Assembly: GCF_003402535.2 (NCBI RefSeq)
Contig: NZ_AP025171.1
Coordinates: 2,046,001 to 2,110,000, forward strand
Origin: Cupriavidus sp. P-10
GTDB lineage: Bacteria > Pseudomonadota > Gammaproteobacteria > Burkholderiales > Burkholderiaceae
DNA: 64,000 nucleotides
Direction of reading: 5' to 3'
Shown one piece after another: positions 25,921 to 35,036 of this stretch. Under the pieces are notes generated by a model. The model had not been told where the DNA came from. It saw nothing but the letters and a program-made list of their open reading frames with translations, and ran no database searches. Within the stretch, counting starts at the first letter, position 1. Each line of letters starts with the position of its first letter. The position numbers and the translations under genes were made by a program.

Positions 25921-27396
25921 TCAGACTCTTGCGGTAGATTGCAGGATCGTCTTTGTGACCAGGTATGCGTCAAGACTCGATGGACCGCCCTCGCGACCGA
26001 TTCCGCTGTCCTTGACACCGCCGAACGGCGTATCCGCATCTGGGGTACCAAAGTGGTTGATTGCCAGCACCCCACACTCCAGCCCTCGGGAAATGCGTTC
26101 AGCATCCTCCAGCGAGTTTGTGAAGGCGTACGCGGCAAGCCCCACCGACATGTCATTCGCGATAGAGAGCGCCTGATCGAGATCCGGGACCGAAACGCAA
26201 GCTGCCACGGGACCGAACGGCTCCAGCGTCATGGCCTCTGCGTCCAGCGGCACATCTGCCAAGAGCGTGGGCGCGAAGAAGTAGCCGCGCTCTCCGATTC
26301 GGTAGCCGCCGGCCGCAATGCGCGCGCCTCGCTGTTTAGCGTCCTGGACCATGGATTGCGCGGCGGCGAGTCTGCGAGCGTTCGCAACCGGCCCCATCTG
26401 CACGCCCGGTGCAAATCCGTCTCCGACCCTCAGCCCATTCAAGGTATCCGCACAGGAGCCGACGAAATCATCATAGGAATTGCGATGGACAATGAATCGC
26501 GAGACCGAGGCGCAAATCTGCCCCGACGCGCGCACTTTTGCCATTGCGGCGAGCTTGCCAATCTCGACCGCGTTTACCCCATCAGCGATCAGCACCGGTG
26601 CGTGCCCGCCCAATTCCATCAGTACTGGCTTCATGGCTTGCGCAGCAAGCTGCATCAAGTGCTTTCCGACCCGCACCGAGCCGGTGAAGGTGACCAGCCG
26701 TGTAATCGGTGACGCGATCAGGGTCGACGAAACATGTTCCGGATCGCCGAATACAAGGTTGAGAACGCCCGACGGCAGTCCTGCCTCCTCGAAGCATCTG
26801 ACCAGCTCGCAGGCCGTGCCAGGTGTTTCCTCGGCCGCTTTGAGAATGACGGAACACCCCGCGGCGAGCGCCGCACTGGTCTTGCGGGCTGCCGCGCTCA
26901 TCGGCACGTTCCACGGTGTAATAGCGACCACGGGACCGATCGGTTGCCGTATCACAAACTTTTGCATTTGCGGCTCACCGGGAACAATGGTTCCGAAGGC
27001 ACGAAGCGACTGCCCTGCGTCCCATTCAAAGAAATTGCCGCACCGCTCAATCTCCGCAATTGCATCCTCAACATGCTTGCCGTGCTCGAGAGTCAGCACC
27101 CGGGCGATGGCGCTCGTCCGATCACGCAGCAATTTCACCGCCCGTTGAATCACCCGAACACGCTCTTGCGCGGGTGTGTCGCGCCAAGCCAAAAATCCGC
27201 GCGCTGTGGAACTCAAGGCGCGCGACAGATCGTCGTCAGTCGCCTTTGGCACGGTCCCCAGAACCTCTTCCGTGCTCGGATTGATGACATTCGCGCAAGG
27301 CGCTCGGTCGTAGATCCACCTTCCATCAATGAACAGACCGATCTTGGGGTATGCAGAACTGTTCACCACCAAGGGCTGATTCTCTTGTTCAGACAT
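25921..27396 (-). CDS. NAD(P)-dependent aldehyde dehydrogenase (semialdehyde dehydrogenase-like)
   Basis: A 491-residue ALDH: Asn163 (ITPWNVPMS), Glu261 (LMELGGHAPVL), Cys295 (SGQICASVSRF) and C-terminal PFGGVKDSGIGREGG. The GQICxxxxR context resembles succinate-semialdehyde dehydrogenases (GabD-like), which act on small omega-oxo acids; this hint is weak. ATG 27396 is preceded by AAAGGA. It is third in the operon after MFS and GMC. The gene order (transporter, alcohol oxidase, aldehyde dehydrogenase, isomerase, lyase) reads as a stepwise pathway. Confidence 0.92.
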   Translation of the reverse strand: MSEQENQPLVVNSSAYPKIGLFIDGRWIYDRAPCANVINPSTEEVLGTVPKATDDDLSRALSSTARGFLAWRDTPAQERVRVIQRAVKLLRDRTSAIARVLTLEHGKHVEDAIAEIERCGNFFEWDAGQSLRAFGTIVPGEPQMQKFVIRQPIGPVVAITPWNVPMSAAARKTSAALAAGCSVILKAAEETPGTACELVRCFEEAGLPSGVLNLVFGDPEHVSSTLIASPITRLVTFTGSVRVGKHLMQLAAQAMKPVLMELGGHAPVLIADGVNAVEIGKLAAMAKVRASGQICASVSRFIVHRNSYDDFVGSCADTLNGLRVGDGFAPGVQMGPVANARRLAAAQSMVQDAKQRGARIAAGGYRIGERGYFFAPTLLADVPLDAEAMTLEPFGPVAACVSVPDLDQALSIANDMSVGLAAYAFTNSLEDAERISRGLECGVLAINHFGTPDADTPFGGVKDSGIGREGGPSSLDAYLVTKTILQSTARV

Positions 27397-27415
27397 TTCC
27401 TTTCCTCATTATGGC

Positions 27416-27432
27416 GCGGTGGTCGCCACCGC
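27416..27432. repeat. Intercistronic hairpin related to that at 25888
   Basis: GCGGTGG-TCG-CCACCGC, perfect 7-bp arms with a 3-base loop, between the GMC and ALDH genes of the same operon. It shares the core GTCGCCACC with the 22-bp palindrome 1.5 kb downstream in the transcript. Confidence 0.55.
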
Positions 27433-27467
27433 CGTCGACCACCGCGGCGACTATCGCGAAGTGCTAG

Positions 27468-29090
27468 TCACGCATGAATACGGCGACGCGGCACTGCGTC
27501 CTGGCTGATCATGTCGGCACCCTTTGCACCAATCATCAACGAAGGGGCATTGGTGTTGCCGGAGGTAACGTGCGGCATGATGGAGGCGTCAACGACGCGC
27601 AATCGCTCTACTCCCCGGACCCGGAGGCGTTCATCGACCACTGCCAATGGATCGCGACCCATCCTGCAGGTACTTGTCTGGTGGGCGGCGGTGTTCCCGG
27701 TTTCAGCCATGAAGTCGAGCAATTGCGTATCGGTTTGGACGTGCGGCCCCGGGATGTGCTCGCTGATGACGTGCGAGGCAATCGGCTCTGTGGTCATGAT
27801 CTTCCGGATTTGCCTGAGGCCACTCATCATCGCACGGACATCGTCTTCATCCGTCAGGAAATTGGGAGTGAGCTTGGGTGTGTCGGCGGGATTCGCAGAA
27901 CGAAGGGTAACGGCTCCGGTCGTTCGAGGGCGCAAGATGAATACCGACACACCCATACCAGGCTCAGAATCGACCTCCACCTGCCCAGTGGAGTGATATG
28001 TGAAGGTCATGGGACGGAAGCTGATCTGAAGATCGGCGTACTCCACGTCAGGCCTGCTCTTCACAAACGCCGCGACCTGTGATGTTCCAAGCGCGAGGTA
28101 GCCGCCGTGGGTGGCCAAATAGCGCGCGCCTTCAAGATACTTCCATAAGCCGCGGATGTTCCGGTTATAGGAGCTCGACTCAGTGGAGCGCCAAGCGGTG
28201 TGTACGTAGAAGTGGTCCTGCAGACTTTGGCCGACGCCGGGCAGATCGTGGACTTGCCTGATCCCGTGTCGTTGCAGTTCCTCATGGGGACCGATCCCGG
28301 ACAGCATCAACACCTGAGGAGAATTCAAAGAGCCGGCCGAGAGGATGACTTCCCGGGCGGCCAGGATGGTCTTCTTCTCCCCGTTCGCCGACACCTCGAC
28401 GCCCGTGGCTTGCTTGTTTTGAAACAGAATGCGCTCCACCAGACATCCGGTACGTACCGTGAGGTTGGGACGATCGAGAACCGGCTTCACGAACGCGACA
28501 TAGGCGGACTGCCGCTTGCCGTCGCGAATGGTGTGCTGCATAAAGCCAACGCCATCATGCAGGACACCATTGAGATCCTCCGTGCGAGGAATTCCCATGC
28601 GATGCGCCGATTCGATGAAATCGAACGAGCTGGACATCTTTACCGCAGGATCACTGATCCATAAGGGACCACCCACCCCGCGATATTCGTCCGCACCGCG
28701 CTCGTTGTGTTCGATGGCTTTGAAGTATGGCAGGACATCGTCGTAACCCCAGCCGGGGTTGCCAAGCGCCCTCCAGTTGTCGAAGTCGCTCCGATGTCCG
28801 CGGATATAGATCATCCCATTGATCGAACTCGATCCGCCCAACCCCTTGCCACGCGGCCAGTACATCTTTCGGCCGCGCAGTGCCGGCATCGGTTCGGTGA
28901 AGTAATTCCAGTTCAGCTCCTTATCGAAGTAGAGCTTCGCCATCCCGGCAGGGGTATCCACCCAGAATCGGTCTGAATGCGGACCCACTTCCAGCAACAA
29001 GACTTTGTTCTCGGGGTTATCGGTGAGCGCTCGGGCCAGCACGCACCCGGCCGATCCGGCACCAATGATGATGTAGTCGTAGATTTCCAT
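27468..29090 (-). CDS. GMC-family FAD-dependent oxidoreductase
   Basis: A 540-residue GMC enzyme: FAD motif YIIIGAGSAGCVLARALTDN, signature GKGLGGSSSINGMIYIRGHR, and second GMC signature GSLNSPQVLMLSGIGP. The C-terminal active site has the His in AAHQTSTCRMG where most relatives have YHPVGTCRMG, so the Pro-Val-Gly is replaced, while Asn in SGNTNAPSLM is kept. This could change the substrate pocket. ATG 29090 is chosen because the FAD motif then starts at residue 6; the longer frame overlaps the MFS gene. It is second in the operon, 37 bp after the MFS transporter. Confidence 0.92.
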   Translation of the reverse strand: MEIYDYIIIGAGSAGCVLARALTDNPENKVLLLEVGPHSDRFWVDTPAGMAKLYFDKELNWNYFTEPMPALRGRKMYWPRGKGLGGSSSINGMIYIRGHRSDFDNWRALGNPGWGYDDVLPYFKAIEHNERGADEYRGVGGPLWISDPAVKMSSSFDFIESAHRMGIPRTEDLNGVLHDGVGFMQHTIRDGKRQSAYVAFVKPVLDRPNLTVRTGCLVERILFQNKQATGVEVSANGEKKTILAAREVILSAGSLNSPQVLMLSGIGPHEELQRHGIRQVHDLPGVGQSLQDHFYVHTAWRSTESSSYNRNIRGLWKYLEGARYLATHGGYLALGTSQVAAFVKSRPDVEYADLQISFRPMTFTYHSTGQVEVDSEPGMGVSVFILRPRTTGAVTLRSANPADTPKLTPNFLTDEDDVRAMMSGLRQIRKIMTTEPIASHVISEHIPGPHVQTDTQLLDFMAETGNTAAHQTSTCRMGRDPLAVVDERLRVRGVERLRVVDASIMPHVTSGNTNAPSLMIGAKGADMISQDAVPRRRIHA

Positions 29091-29127
29091 GGCGATGACC
29101 GCCTCTCCTGCTAAGTTGCTCTTTTGC

Positions 29128-30456
29128 TTATCGACGCGCGATCGCCGCGCCCGCTTTGATGGTGACTGACTTCGCTGCCGATGCATCTACCGACGTACTC
29201 AGGTCAACATCCTTGGTTTCCGGTACAAAGCGAACAAGAATGAAGCACAGGACCGCCATGAACGTCACGTACCAACCGGGTGCGAGCGGGGAGCCGGACG
29301 CGTTGACGAGCCACGCCGAGATCAGCGGCGTCGTGCCACCCAGGGCCGCGACAACGGTTTGATAGGCGATCGCATGGCCAGTAGCCCTGAACGACGTCGG
29401 AAAGAATTCTGGCGCGGCGGCAAAGCAAGGACCGGAATAAATGCCAGCGCCGATCGCGATCAGAATCTGGCCGATGAAAAGTTCTGGCAGCGTCCCGACC
29501 GATGCCATCCGGATGGAGAAGTATGCGAAGACGGCAATCCATAGCGCGCCAAACGACAGGACAGTCTTTCTTCCATAGCGATCGCTCAGATGACCGCCAA
29601 TCGGAATGAAAATCGCGTAGACAAAAATGGCAAGTGCGTTGGAGAACAGTGCCACCCGGGAATCCACGCCCGCCTGCTTTACCAGGAAGGTGTACATGAA
29701 GCCAATCAGCAGATACGCAGACACCGTCTGTACCGGCTGAATCATCGCCACATACAGCATGGACTTGAAACCTGATTTGGTTACTGCACGCAAGGGATTC
29801 TGAAATTCTGACTTCCGTGCCGCCTTGTACTCTTCCGGATCATCCAGATTGCGTCGCAGCCAATAGCCAACGACACCAATGAGTCCGCCAATCAGGAACG
29901 GAACCCTCCAGGCCCAGTCCAGGTAGGTTTCCTTGCCAACAGACAGTTGCAGTCCAAGCAGCATGACTGCTACCACCGCATTAGGGAGTGTCGCGAACGC
30001 AAAGATCACTCCCACCCATCGCCCTCGGTTTTGTTTCGGCGCGGATTCCAAAACGAAGCTGGTGCTACCCGTGGTCTCGCCCCCCATCGCCAGGCCTTGA
30101 CATAGCCGGCACACGACCAGCAACACCGGCGCAGCCAATCCAATACTTGCGTAGGTCGGTAGCATACCGATGACGGCCGTACCCAGGGCCATCAGCCAGA
30201 TAGTAATGGCGAGGACTTTGACCCGGCCGACCCGGTCTGACATATAACCAAACAACAACCCACCCACCGGTCTTGCCACAAACGCCACCGCATACACGGC
30301 AAAGGTGCTCAGCAGGCCGGCCTTCGGATCACTGCTCGGAAAGAAATGTGCTGCAATGAACGGGACCGAAAATCCGAATACCGCGAAGTCGTAGATTTCA
30401 CCGAAGTTTCCGATTGAAGCTGCCCCTAAGGTCCGCTTGGAACTACTTTGTCTCAC
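29128..30456 (-). CDS. MFS transporter, metabolite:H+ symporter (MHS) type
   Basis: A 442-residue carrier with about 12 hydrophobic segments. The opening SIGNFGEIYDFAVFGFSVPF and the loop GYMSDRVGRVKVLAITIWLM (MFS motif A) are typical of MHS carriers such as those for alpha-ketoglutarate, proline/betaine and shikimate. RLCQGLAMGGETTGSTSFVL is the MHS motif in helix 5. It sits in the inner membrane and likely imports the acid or alcohol handled by the genes that follow it. It is the first gene of the 30456-23619 operon; the LysR gene upstream reads the same way, 294 bp away. Confidence 0.92.
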   Translation of the reverse strand: MRQSSSKRTLGAASIGNFGEIYDFAVFGFSVPFIAAHFFPSSDPKAGLLSTFAVYAVAFVARPVGGLLFGYMSDRVGRVKVLAITIWLMALGTAVIGMLPTYASIGLAAPVLLVVCRLCQGLAMGGETTGSTSFVLESAPKQNRGRWVGVIFAFATLPNAVVAVMLLGLQLSVGKETYLDWAWRVPFLIGGLIGVVGYWLRRNLDDPEEYKAARKSEFQNPLRAVTKSGFKSMLYVAMIQPVQTVSAYLLIGFMYTFLVKQAGVDSRVALFSNALAIFVYAIFIPIGGHLSDRYGRKTVLSFGALWIAVFAYFSIRMASVGTLPELFIGQILIAIGAGIYSGPCFAAAPEFFPTSFRATGHAIAYQTVVAALGGTTPLISAWLVNASGSPLAPGWYVTFMAVLCFILVRFVPETKDVDLSTSVDASAAKSVTIKAGAAIARR

Positions 30457-30750
30457 TTCTGTCTCCTGACAAATCCGCCGCCGGGTGGCGGCGTTTTATT
30501 GGCAGACTACGGCTGATCCGGGGAGCGGCTGCTTACGTATCCGAGGGATGCGAGGTCGACGACAAGCGAGTCAGCGTAGTCATCCGCCCTGCTGTCCGGG
30601 CGTGCGAGGTATTATGAAAGTCAAGCTAGACGAACGGAAATGAAGAGATCGGATGCACGCATAAGCAAATTTGCATGACCCGTGACGTCTGTGGCAGCGG
30701 GGCTTGGCTTGATGGGGATCCCCGGCGCAAGCGCTCGGATCATCCACCGC

Positions 30751-31686
30751 TTACGCTACGTCCAGACCTGGCTGCGACTCTGCTCGCAGCGCCTCCAGAA
30801 GATGCGACACAAGGGGACTGGCTCGCTCGCCGTCCCAGATAGCCCCGATATCGGGAAAAGATATGCCCGGAGTGAGCGACACATTCTGAAGTCCGAGGGG
30901 GCTGTACAAAAGCACTTCCGAGGCCAGGAGAATCGACAAGTAGTTTCGTTCCCCCATCAGAAGCTGTGCGCGAATCGATGAACCCGCTTCTACGCATGGC
31001 AGTGGCGGCGCCACACGCTGTGCGGCAAACGCGGCGTCGAAGATCGTCCGCATCTCGGCCCCGCGCGGAGGAAGAATCCATGGGAAGCTGATGATATCTT
31101 CCCAGCTACAGGACACTTTCTGAAGACACGGATGTCCCGCCCGGGCCACCACCTGTATGCTATCGGGTATCAACGCTTCGCAGGCATAGCCAGTTGTGAG
31201 CGCTTGCGAGCCCAGCGCGCCGATGATGACATCGATCGACCGATTGCCGAGCATGTCGATCAATGCAGCAAAAGGTGCCTCTACGACGGAAACGAATATT
31301 CCGGGCCGACTTTCCTGTAAGCGGGCGATTGCTTTCGGTAGCAGAACCCGCGGCAGGCCGCTGCCAACGTTCAGCCGTCCTTGCAAACCACTTTGGACGG
31401 CCTTCAGTTCCGCGTCCGTACGGTAGACGTCCCCAAGCATTCTCTCCGCGTGCCGGCGCAGCACTTCGCCCTCAGCCGTCAAGGCGAGGCGACGGTTGCG
31501 CAAGAACAGCGGACGGCCAATGACCGCCTCGACGTCGGACAGCCAGTGCGACAACGCCGGTTGAGTCATGTGAAGCTGGGCGGCGGCTGCAGTGAGTCCC
31601 CCAGATTGATGCACCGCCAGGAAGACCTCAAGGTGCCGCAGCTTCAACTTGCGCGCCCACGGGATGCTTTCAAGGGTGTTCTCCAC
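30751..31686 (-). CDS. LysR-type transcriptional regulator
   Basis: A 311-residue LysR protein. The winged HTH is at residues 15-75: LKLRHLEVFLAVHQSGGLTA, QLHMTQPALSHWLSDVEAVI and LFLRNRRLALTAEGEVLRRH. The effector-binding domain follows and is full length. It lies 13 bp after the AbrB-family gene on the same strand and upstream of the MFS-GMC-ALDH-isomerase-MmgE operon, so it is the best candidate regulator of that operon, which lacks the 15-bp palindrome. The 294-bp gap below it (30457-30750) holds no gene; a GGGGATCCCC palindrome within a GCTTG/CAAGC stem lies at about 30708-30732. Confidence 0.93.
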   Translation of the reverse strand: MENTLESIPWARKLKLRHLEVFLAVHQSGGLTAAAAQLHMTQPALSHWLSDVEAVIGRPLFLRNRRLALTAEGEVLRRHAERMLGDVYRTDAELKAVQSGLQGRLNVGSGLPRVLLPKAIARLQESRPGIFVSVVEAPFAALIDMLGNRSIDVIIGALGSQALTTGYACEALIPDSIQVVARAGHPCLQKVSCSWEDIISFPWILPPRGAEMRTIFDAAFAAQRVAPPLPCVEAGSSIRAQLLMGERNYLSILLASEVLLYSPLGLQNVSLTPGISFPDIGAIWDGERASPLVSHLLEALRAESQPGLDVA

Positions 31687-31699
31687 TTTAGTCTCCCAA

Positions 31700-32764
31700 C
31701 TAAGCGTTCGCCGCTTCCTTGGTCCTCGCCAGCATCTTGGCCAGCAAAGGGCCGATCGACACCACTGTCAACAATCGCAGCGTTTGGGCGGCGACTACAA
31801 AATTCATATCGGCGCTGGTCCCCATCGCAATGGCGACAACAGAATCCAGGCCGCCGGGTGTCGTGGCGAGGTATGCAGTAAGGAAGCTGATGGAAGCGAT
31901 GCCCGACAGCAGCCATGCGCAGCATCCGCAAAGAATCAGCATTGCGAGAATCGCAAGGAGCATTTCGGGAAGCGAGCGAAACATGGACATGGCCAACTCG
32001 CGCCGGAATTGCAATCCGATCGCCCAGCCCAGGATCGTAAAGCAGCCCGCCAGAAGCAGCGTCGGCACGTGCAAGGCAAGGGAAAAACCGCCGGTGCATA
32101 CGGTGCCCAGCAGAAGTGGCACTAGGAATGCACCGGCGAGAATCCGACATTTCTTACCGACCCAGCATCCCAGCAAGCTTACGGCGATCGCCAAGAAAAC
32201 GCTCCCTGTCAGCGATGGCGCAGTCGCATGGCTCGCCGCTGAAGTCGCAATCACGGCTGGTCTGGCCCCGTCCAGCGCATGGGCGATGACCGGTCCGGTC
32301 GCCACCACAAGTACCACACGAAGGTATTGCATGAGCGACACAAGAATGCCGTCGGCGCCGTGGTCCATACCCAACGGCCCCATGACAGAGGCAGCCCCCG
32401 GCAAACTGCCCCACGCCCCCGTGGTTCCAGGGAGAGAGCCAAAGCGTACGATTACCCAGCCGACGACGACAGGGATCGCGACCGTCAACAGTACAGCCAC
32501 GAACACCCATCCATCGGTCGCGGCTTTCACCAGACCTCGCGTGTCAATCGTACTCGCGATCGCGACGGCAGTGATCGCTTGTGCTATCAATACAAACCTG
32601 GGTGGCACTATTAGCCGGCCGCCGGACAAGCCAACGCACATCGCGCTCAACATTGCCGCAACCAAGACGCCGGCCGTGGACATCCAATGCTCCAGCGCTA
32701 TGGCAAGCATCGAAGAACCGACTACAAGTAGGCACCATTGCAGCGCTTTAGCAAAATGACGCAT
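31700..32764 (-). CDS. AbrB-family putative membrane transporter (COG3180)
   Basis: A 354-residue polytopic membrane protein with an internal duplication. Each half carries the family pattern with a Gly-Pro-rich loop (SLPGAASVMGPLGMDHGADG; ATTPGGLDSVVAIAMGTSAD followed by NFVVAAQTLRLL). The family is often misannotated as ammonia monooxygenase; its function is unknown, but it is thought to be a transporter or regulator. ATG 32764 (MRHFAKALQWCLLVV) is preferred because it starts just before the first membrane helix; an in-frame ATG at 32992 would add 76 residues with no homology features. The 316 bp between this start and the porin end contain nothing I recognise. Confidence 0.85.
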   Translation of the reverse strand: MRHFAKALQWCLLVVGSSMLAIALEHWMSTAGVLVAAMLSAMCVGLSGGRLIVPPRFVLIAQAITAVAIASTIDTRGLVKAATDGWVFVAVLLTVAIPVVVGWVIVRFGSLPGTTGAWGSLPGAASVMGPLGMDHGADGILVSLMQYLRVVLVVATGPVIAHALDGARPAVIATSAASHATAPSLTGSVFLAIAVSLLGCWVGKKCRILAGAFLVPLLLGTVCTGGFSLALHVPTLLLAGCFTILGWAIGLQFRRELAMSMFRSLPEMLLAILAMLILCGCCAWLLSGIASISFLTAYLATTPGGLDSVVAIAMGTSADMNFVVAAQTLRLLTVVSIGPLLAKMLARTKEAANA

Positions 32765-33080
32765 GCTCCTTTTCCGCTGTACCCATAGCGTTTGCTCTGT
32801 CGCATTGCCGATCCACTGAGCTGGGTCGGCAACAGGAGCGAAATCCGGGCTCCGATCAGCGCTACAGTTAGCCCCAGGTGCTGATATCGCGAAGCGGCAG
32901 AGGCACGTGTAAGCGGTCGACCAATCCAAGGCGCGAAGTGTCCTCGCCCCCAAACGCGGAAGTAAAGCCATCCGCGATTCCCAACGGCACATCCCGAGGG
33001 GGTGTGCCGCAGGAACGCCTACTTGCCAGCCGGTCTCACTGAAGCGAGACTTATGGACCGCTACTGGCGCTCGAACACCA

Positions 33081-34136
33081 TTAGAACTTATGACGCAACC
33101 CCAGCATCACGCCCAGCCGCGTGCTGTTTCCAAAGGTGTTGCCGCTGTTTGTGAAGGTGGGCATGCTGTTCAGCGCGATCCAGCCGCCCTTCAGATTGGT
33201 ATAGTCGACTTCGATGTACGCATCGGTCCGCTTGCTGAAGTTGTAGTCCAGCATGGCTGCTGTGGTGAGGCGCTTGCCACCGGTACCAGCGTGCTTGAGC
33301 CAGTCATAATAGAACTGGCCGATCAAGACAAGCGATGGAGCAAGCTCATACTTCGCACCTACATAGGCAGAATCATTTCTGTAGTCCGCGACGTCAAGAC
33401 GGTTGTTGGTGTAGCCGAGGAAGTACTGGCCGCGACCGACCTTGTACTTGCCACCTGCCGCCCACACCGTTTGCTTGCTGGCCTGGCTGCTCGGCAAGCC
33501 AAAGTAGGCCGACGAAACATTATGCGAGACCTGATAAACTGCGCCCACCTCAAAAGGCCCGGAGCTGTAAGCAACACTCCCCCCTGCAGCATTGTTGGTG
33601 GAGAAGCTTCCCGGCACTTCACCAAACGTATAGGCTGCTGCCAACTGCAAGCCACCAAACGACTTGATGTACTTGACCGTGTTGTCATAGCGAACCCCGG
33701 TATACGCCGCCTGGTAACCGACGATGCCATTGTTGGGAATTCCCATGGCATCGTATGACCCGATCATTTCGTGGGCAAGGGTAAATTGGCGACCAAAGGC
33801 CACCTTCCCGAAGTCGCCATCGAGGCCGAGGACGGACATCCGTCCAAACAGGCGGCCACCTTGAAGACTGGTCCCCGTATCCGGTGCAAAGCCCGATTCA
33901 AGGATGTACCAGGCCTTCAGGTTGCCACCGAGATCCTCCGTGCCACGCAAGCCCCAGCGACTTCCGGTCAGCGCCCCGTCGGTCATCTGGACTTTGTTGT
34001 CCCCGGCAGCATTCTCGTTGGTACTGAACCGGATGGTGGTATCAATCAGACCATATAACTGCACATCTGCGGCATTTGCCACGCATGGCAGGCTTGCCAT
34101 GCAAGTTGCAGCCAATGCCACCAGCTTCTTATTCAT
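33081..34136 (-). CDS. Gram-negative general porin (Burkholderia type)
   Basis: A 351-residue outer-membrane trimeric porin: signal peptide KKLVALAATCMASLPCVANA, opening DVQLYGLIDTTIRFSTNEN, the classic SRWGLRGTEDLGGNLKAWYI block, and a C-terminal strand ending LGLRHKF with the terminal Phe needed for outer-membrane assembly. Family length is 340-390 residues. A strong GGAGGAGAGG site precedes ATG 34136. It is the fourth gene leftward from the palindrome at 38055 (Asp-box protein, GMC, SDR, porin) and may admit the pathway substrate. Confidence 0.95.
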   Translation of the reverse strand: MNKKLVALAATCMASLPCVANAADVQLYGLIDTTIRFSTNENAAGDNKVQMTDGALTGSRWGLRGTEDLGGNLKAWYILESGFAPDTGTSLQGGRLFGRMSVLGLDGDFGKVAFGRQFTLAHEMIGSYDAMGIPNNGIVGYQAAYTGVRYDNTVKYIKSFGGLQLAAAYTFGEVPGSFSTNNAAGGSVAYSSGPFEVGAVYQVSHNVSSAYFGLPSSQASKQTVWAAGGKYKVGRGQYFLGYTNNRLDVADYRNDSAYVGAKYELAPSLVLIGQFYYDWLKHAGTGGKRLTTAAMLDYNFSKRTDAYIEVDYTNLKGGWIALNSMPTFTNSGNTFGNSTRLGVMLGLRHKF

Positions 34137-34224
34137 CCTCTCCTCCGTAGTTAATCGTTATTTGAGGCGCCTTCCGAATCTGTCGATTGCCGAGCGCCTC
34201 TGGGGTGATGGCGAAAGACTCGCC

Positions 34225-35013
34225 TTAAACGATCATTGGCCGCGCGCCGCCGTCCATCGAAACGATGGCGCCCGAGATGTAGCCCGCACGCGGCGAGGCC
34301 AGGAACACCACGGCATTGGCTACGTCTTGTGGGGTCGCCAGCCTGCCTAGTGGCAGCGCTTCCTTCGCCTTCGACAAGGCCTCGTCAACTGAAATGTTGC
34401 TCTGCTTGGCCTCGGCCTCCACTCCGTGGGCCAGACGGGCGGTGGCGGTTTTGGTCGGGTTGATGGCATTGACACGAACCCCTTGCGGGCCGTACGCCAT
34501 GGCGAGTCCGGCGGTCGCCAACATCAGTGCAGCATTCGCAGAGCCGCCCACCAAATGCGTGGTGATGGGCATCTTGCCCCCCATCCCCACAATGTTCACG
34601 ATCGCACCGCTGCCCCGTGACCCCATGCGCTTGATCAAGGGGTCCATCATGTTGATGTAGGTAAAGAACTTGGCATCCATCGCATCGCGCCAATCCTGCG
34701 GCTGCAATTCCGCGAACGGCTTCTGCCGTGCGGCGCCCGCAGCGTTGACAAGGATATCGACCGGGCCGTTCGCCGCCTCTGCGTCGTTGATCACCTTCAA
34801 TGCCTGTGCCGCATCGGCAAGTTCGGCGAGGAACGCCTTCACACGCTTGCCTTCCGGATCGAGAGTCGCCTGTGCAGTTTCAAGTTGCAGTTGATCACGA
34901 CCCACAAGCGAAATGACGCAGCCTTCCTTATAGAATTCCTCCGCACACGCAAAGCCAATGCCGCCGGAACCACCGGTAATCAAGACATGCTTGCCTTGGA
35001 GTTGCAGATCCAT
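34225..35013 (-). CDS. Short-chain dehydrogenase/reductase fold protein lacking the YxxxK motif
   Basis: A 262-residue SDR with a normal dinucleotide motif (VLITGGSGGIGFACAEEF) and DILVNAAGAARQ. The catalytic region is altered: where Tyr-x-x-x-Lys is expected (YSASKAAL), this protein has GGSANAALMLATAGLAMAYG, and the Ser segment reads IVNIVGMGGKM. Classical SDR proton transfer therefore looks impossible as drawn, though a divergent mechanism or a binding role is conceivable. The C-terminus is conserved (DVANAVVFLASPRAGYISGA). It lies 23 bp after the GMC gene and before the porin in the operon read from 37892. Confidence 0.9.
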   Translation of the reverse strand: MDLQLQGKHVLITGGSGGIGFACAEEFYKEGCVISLVGRDQLQLETAQATLDPEGKRVKAFLAELADAAQALKVINDAEAANGPVDILVNAAGAARQKPFAELQPQDWRDAMDAKFFTYINMMDPLIKRMGSRGSGAIVNIVGMGGKMPITTHLVGGSANAALMLATAGLAMAYGPQGVRVNAINPTKTATARLAHGVEAEAKQSNISVDEALSKAKEALPLGRLATPQDVANAVVFLASPRAGYISGAIVSMDGGARPMIV

Positions 35014-35036
35014 TGAATGTCTCCTTTCGACAATCG

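Noticed and set aside
32765..33080. N-terminal extension of the AbrB-family protein or a small gene in this gap
   Set aside because: The in-frame extension is hydrophilic, rich in Cys and Arg, and lacks a ribosome site; no other gene-like signal was seen.
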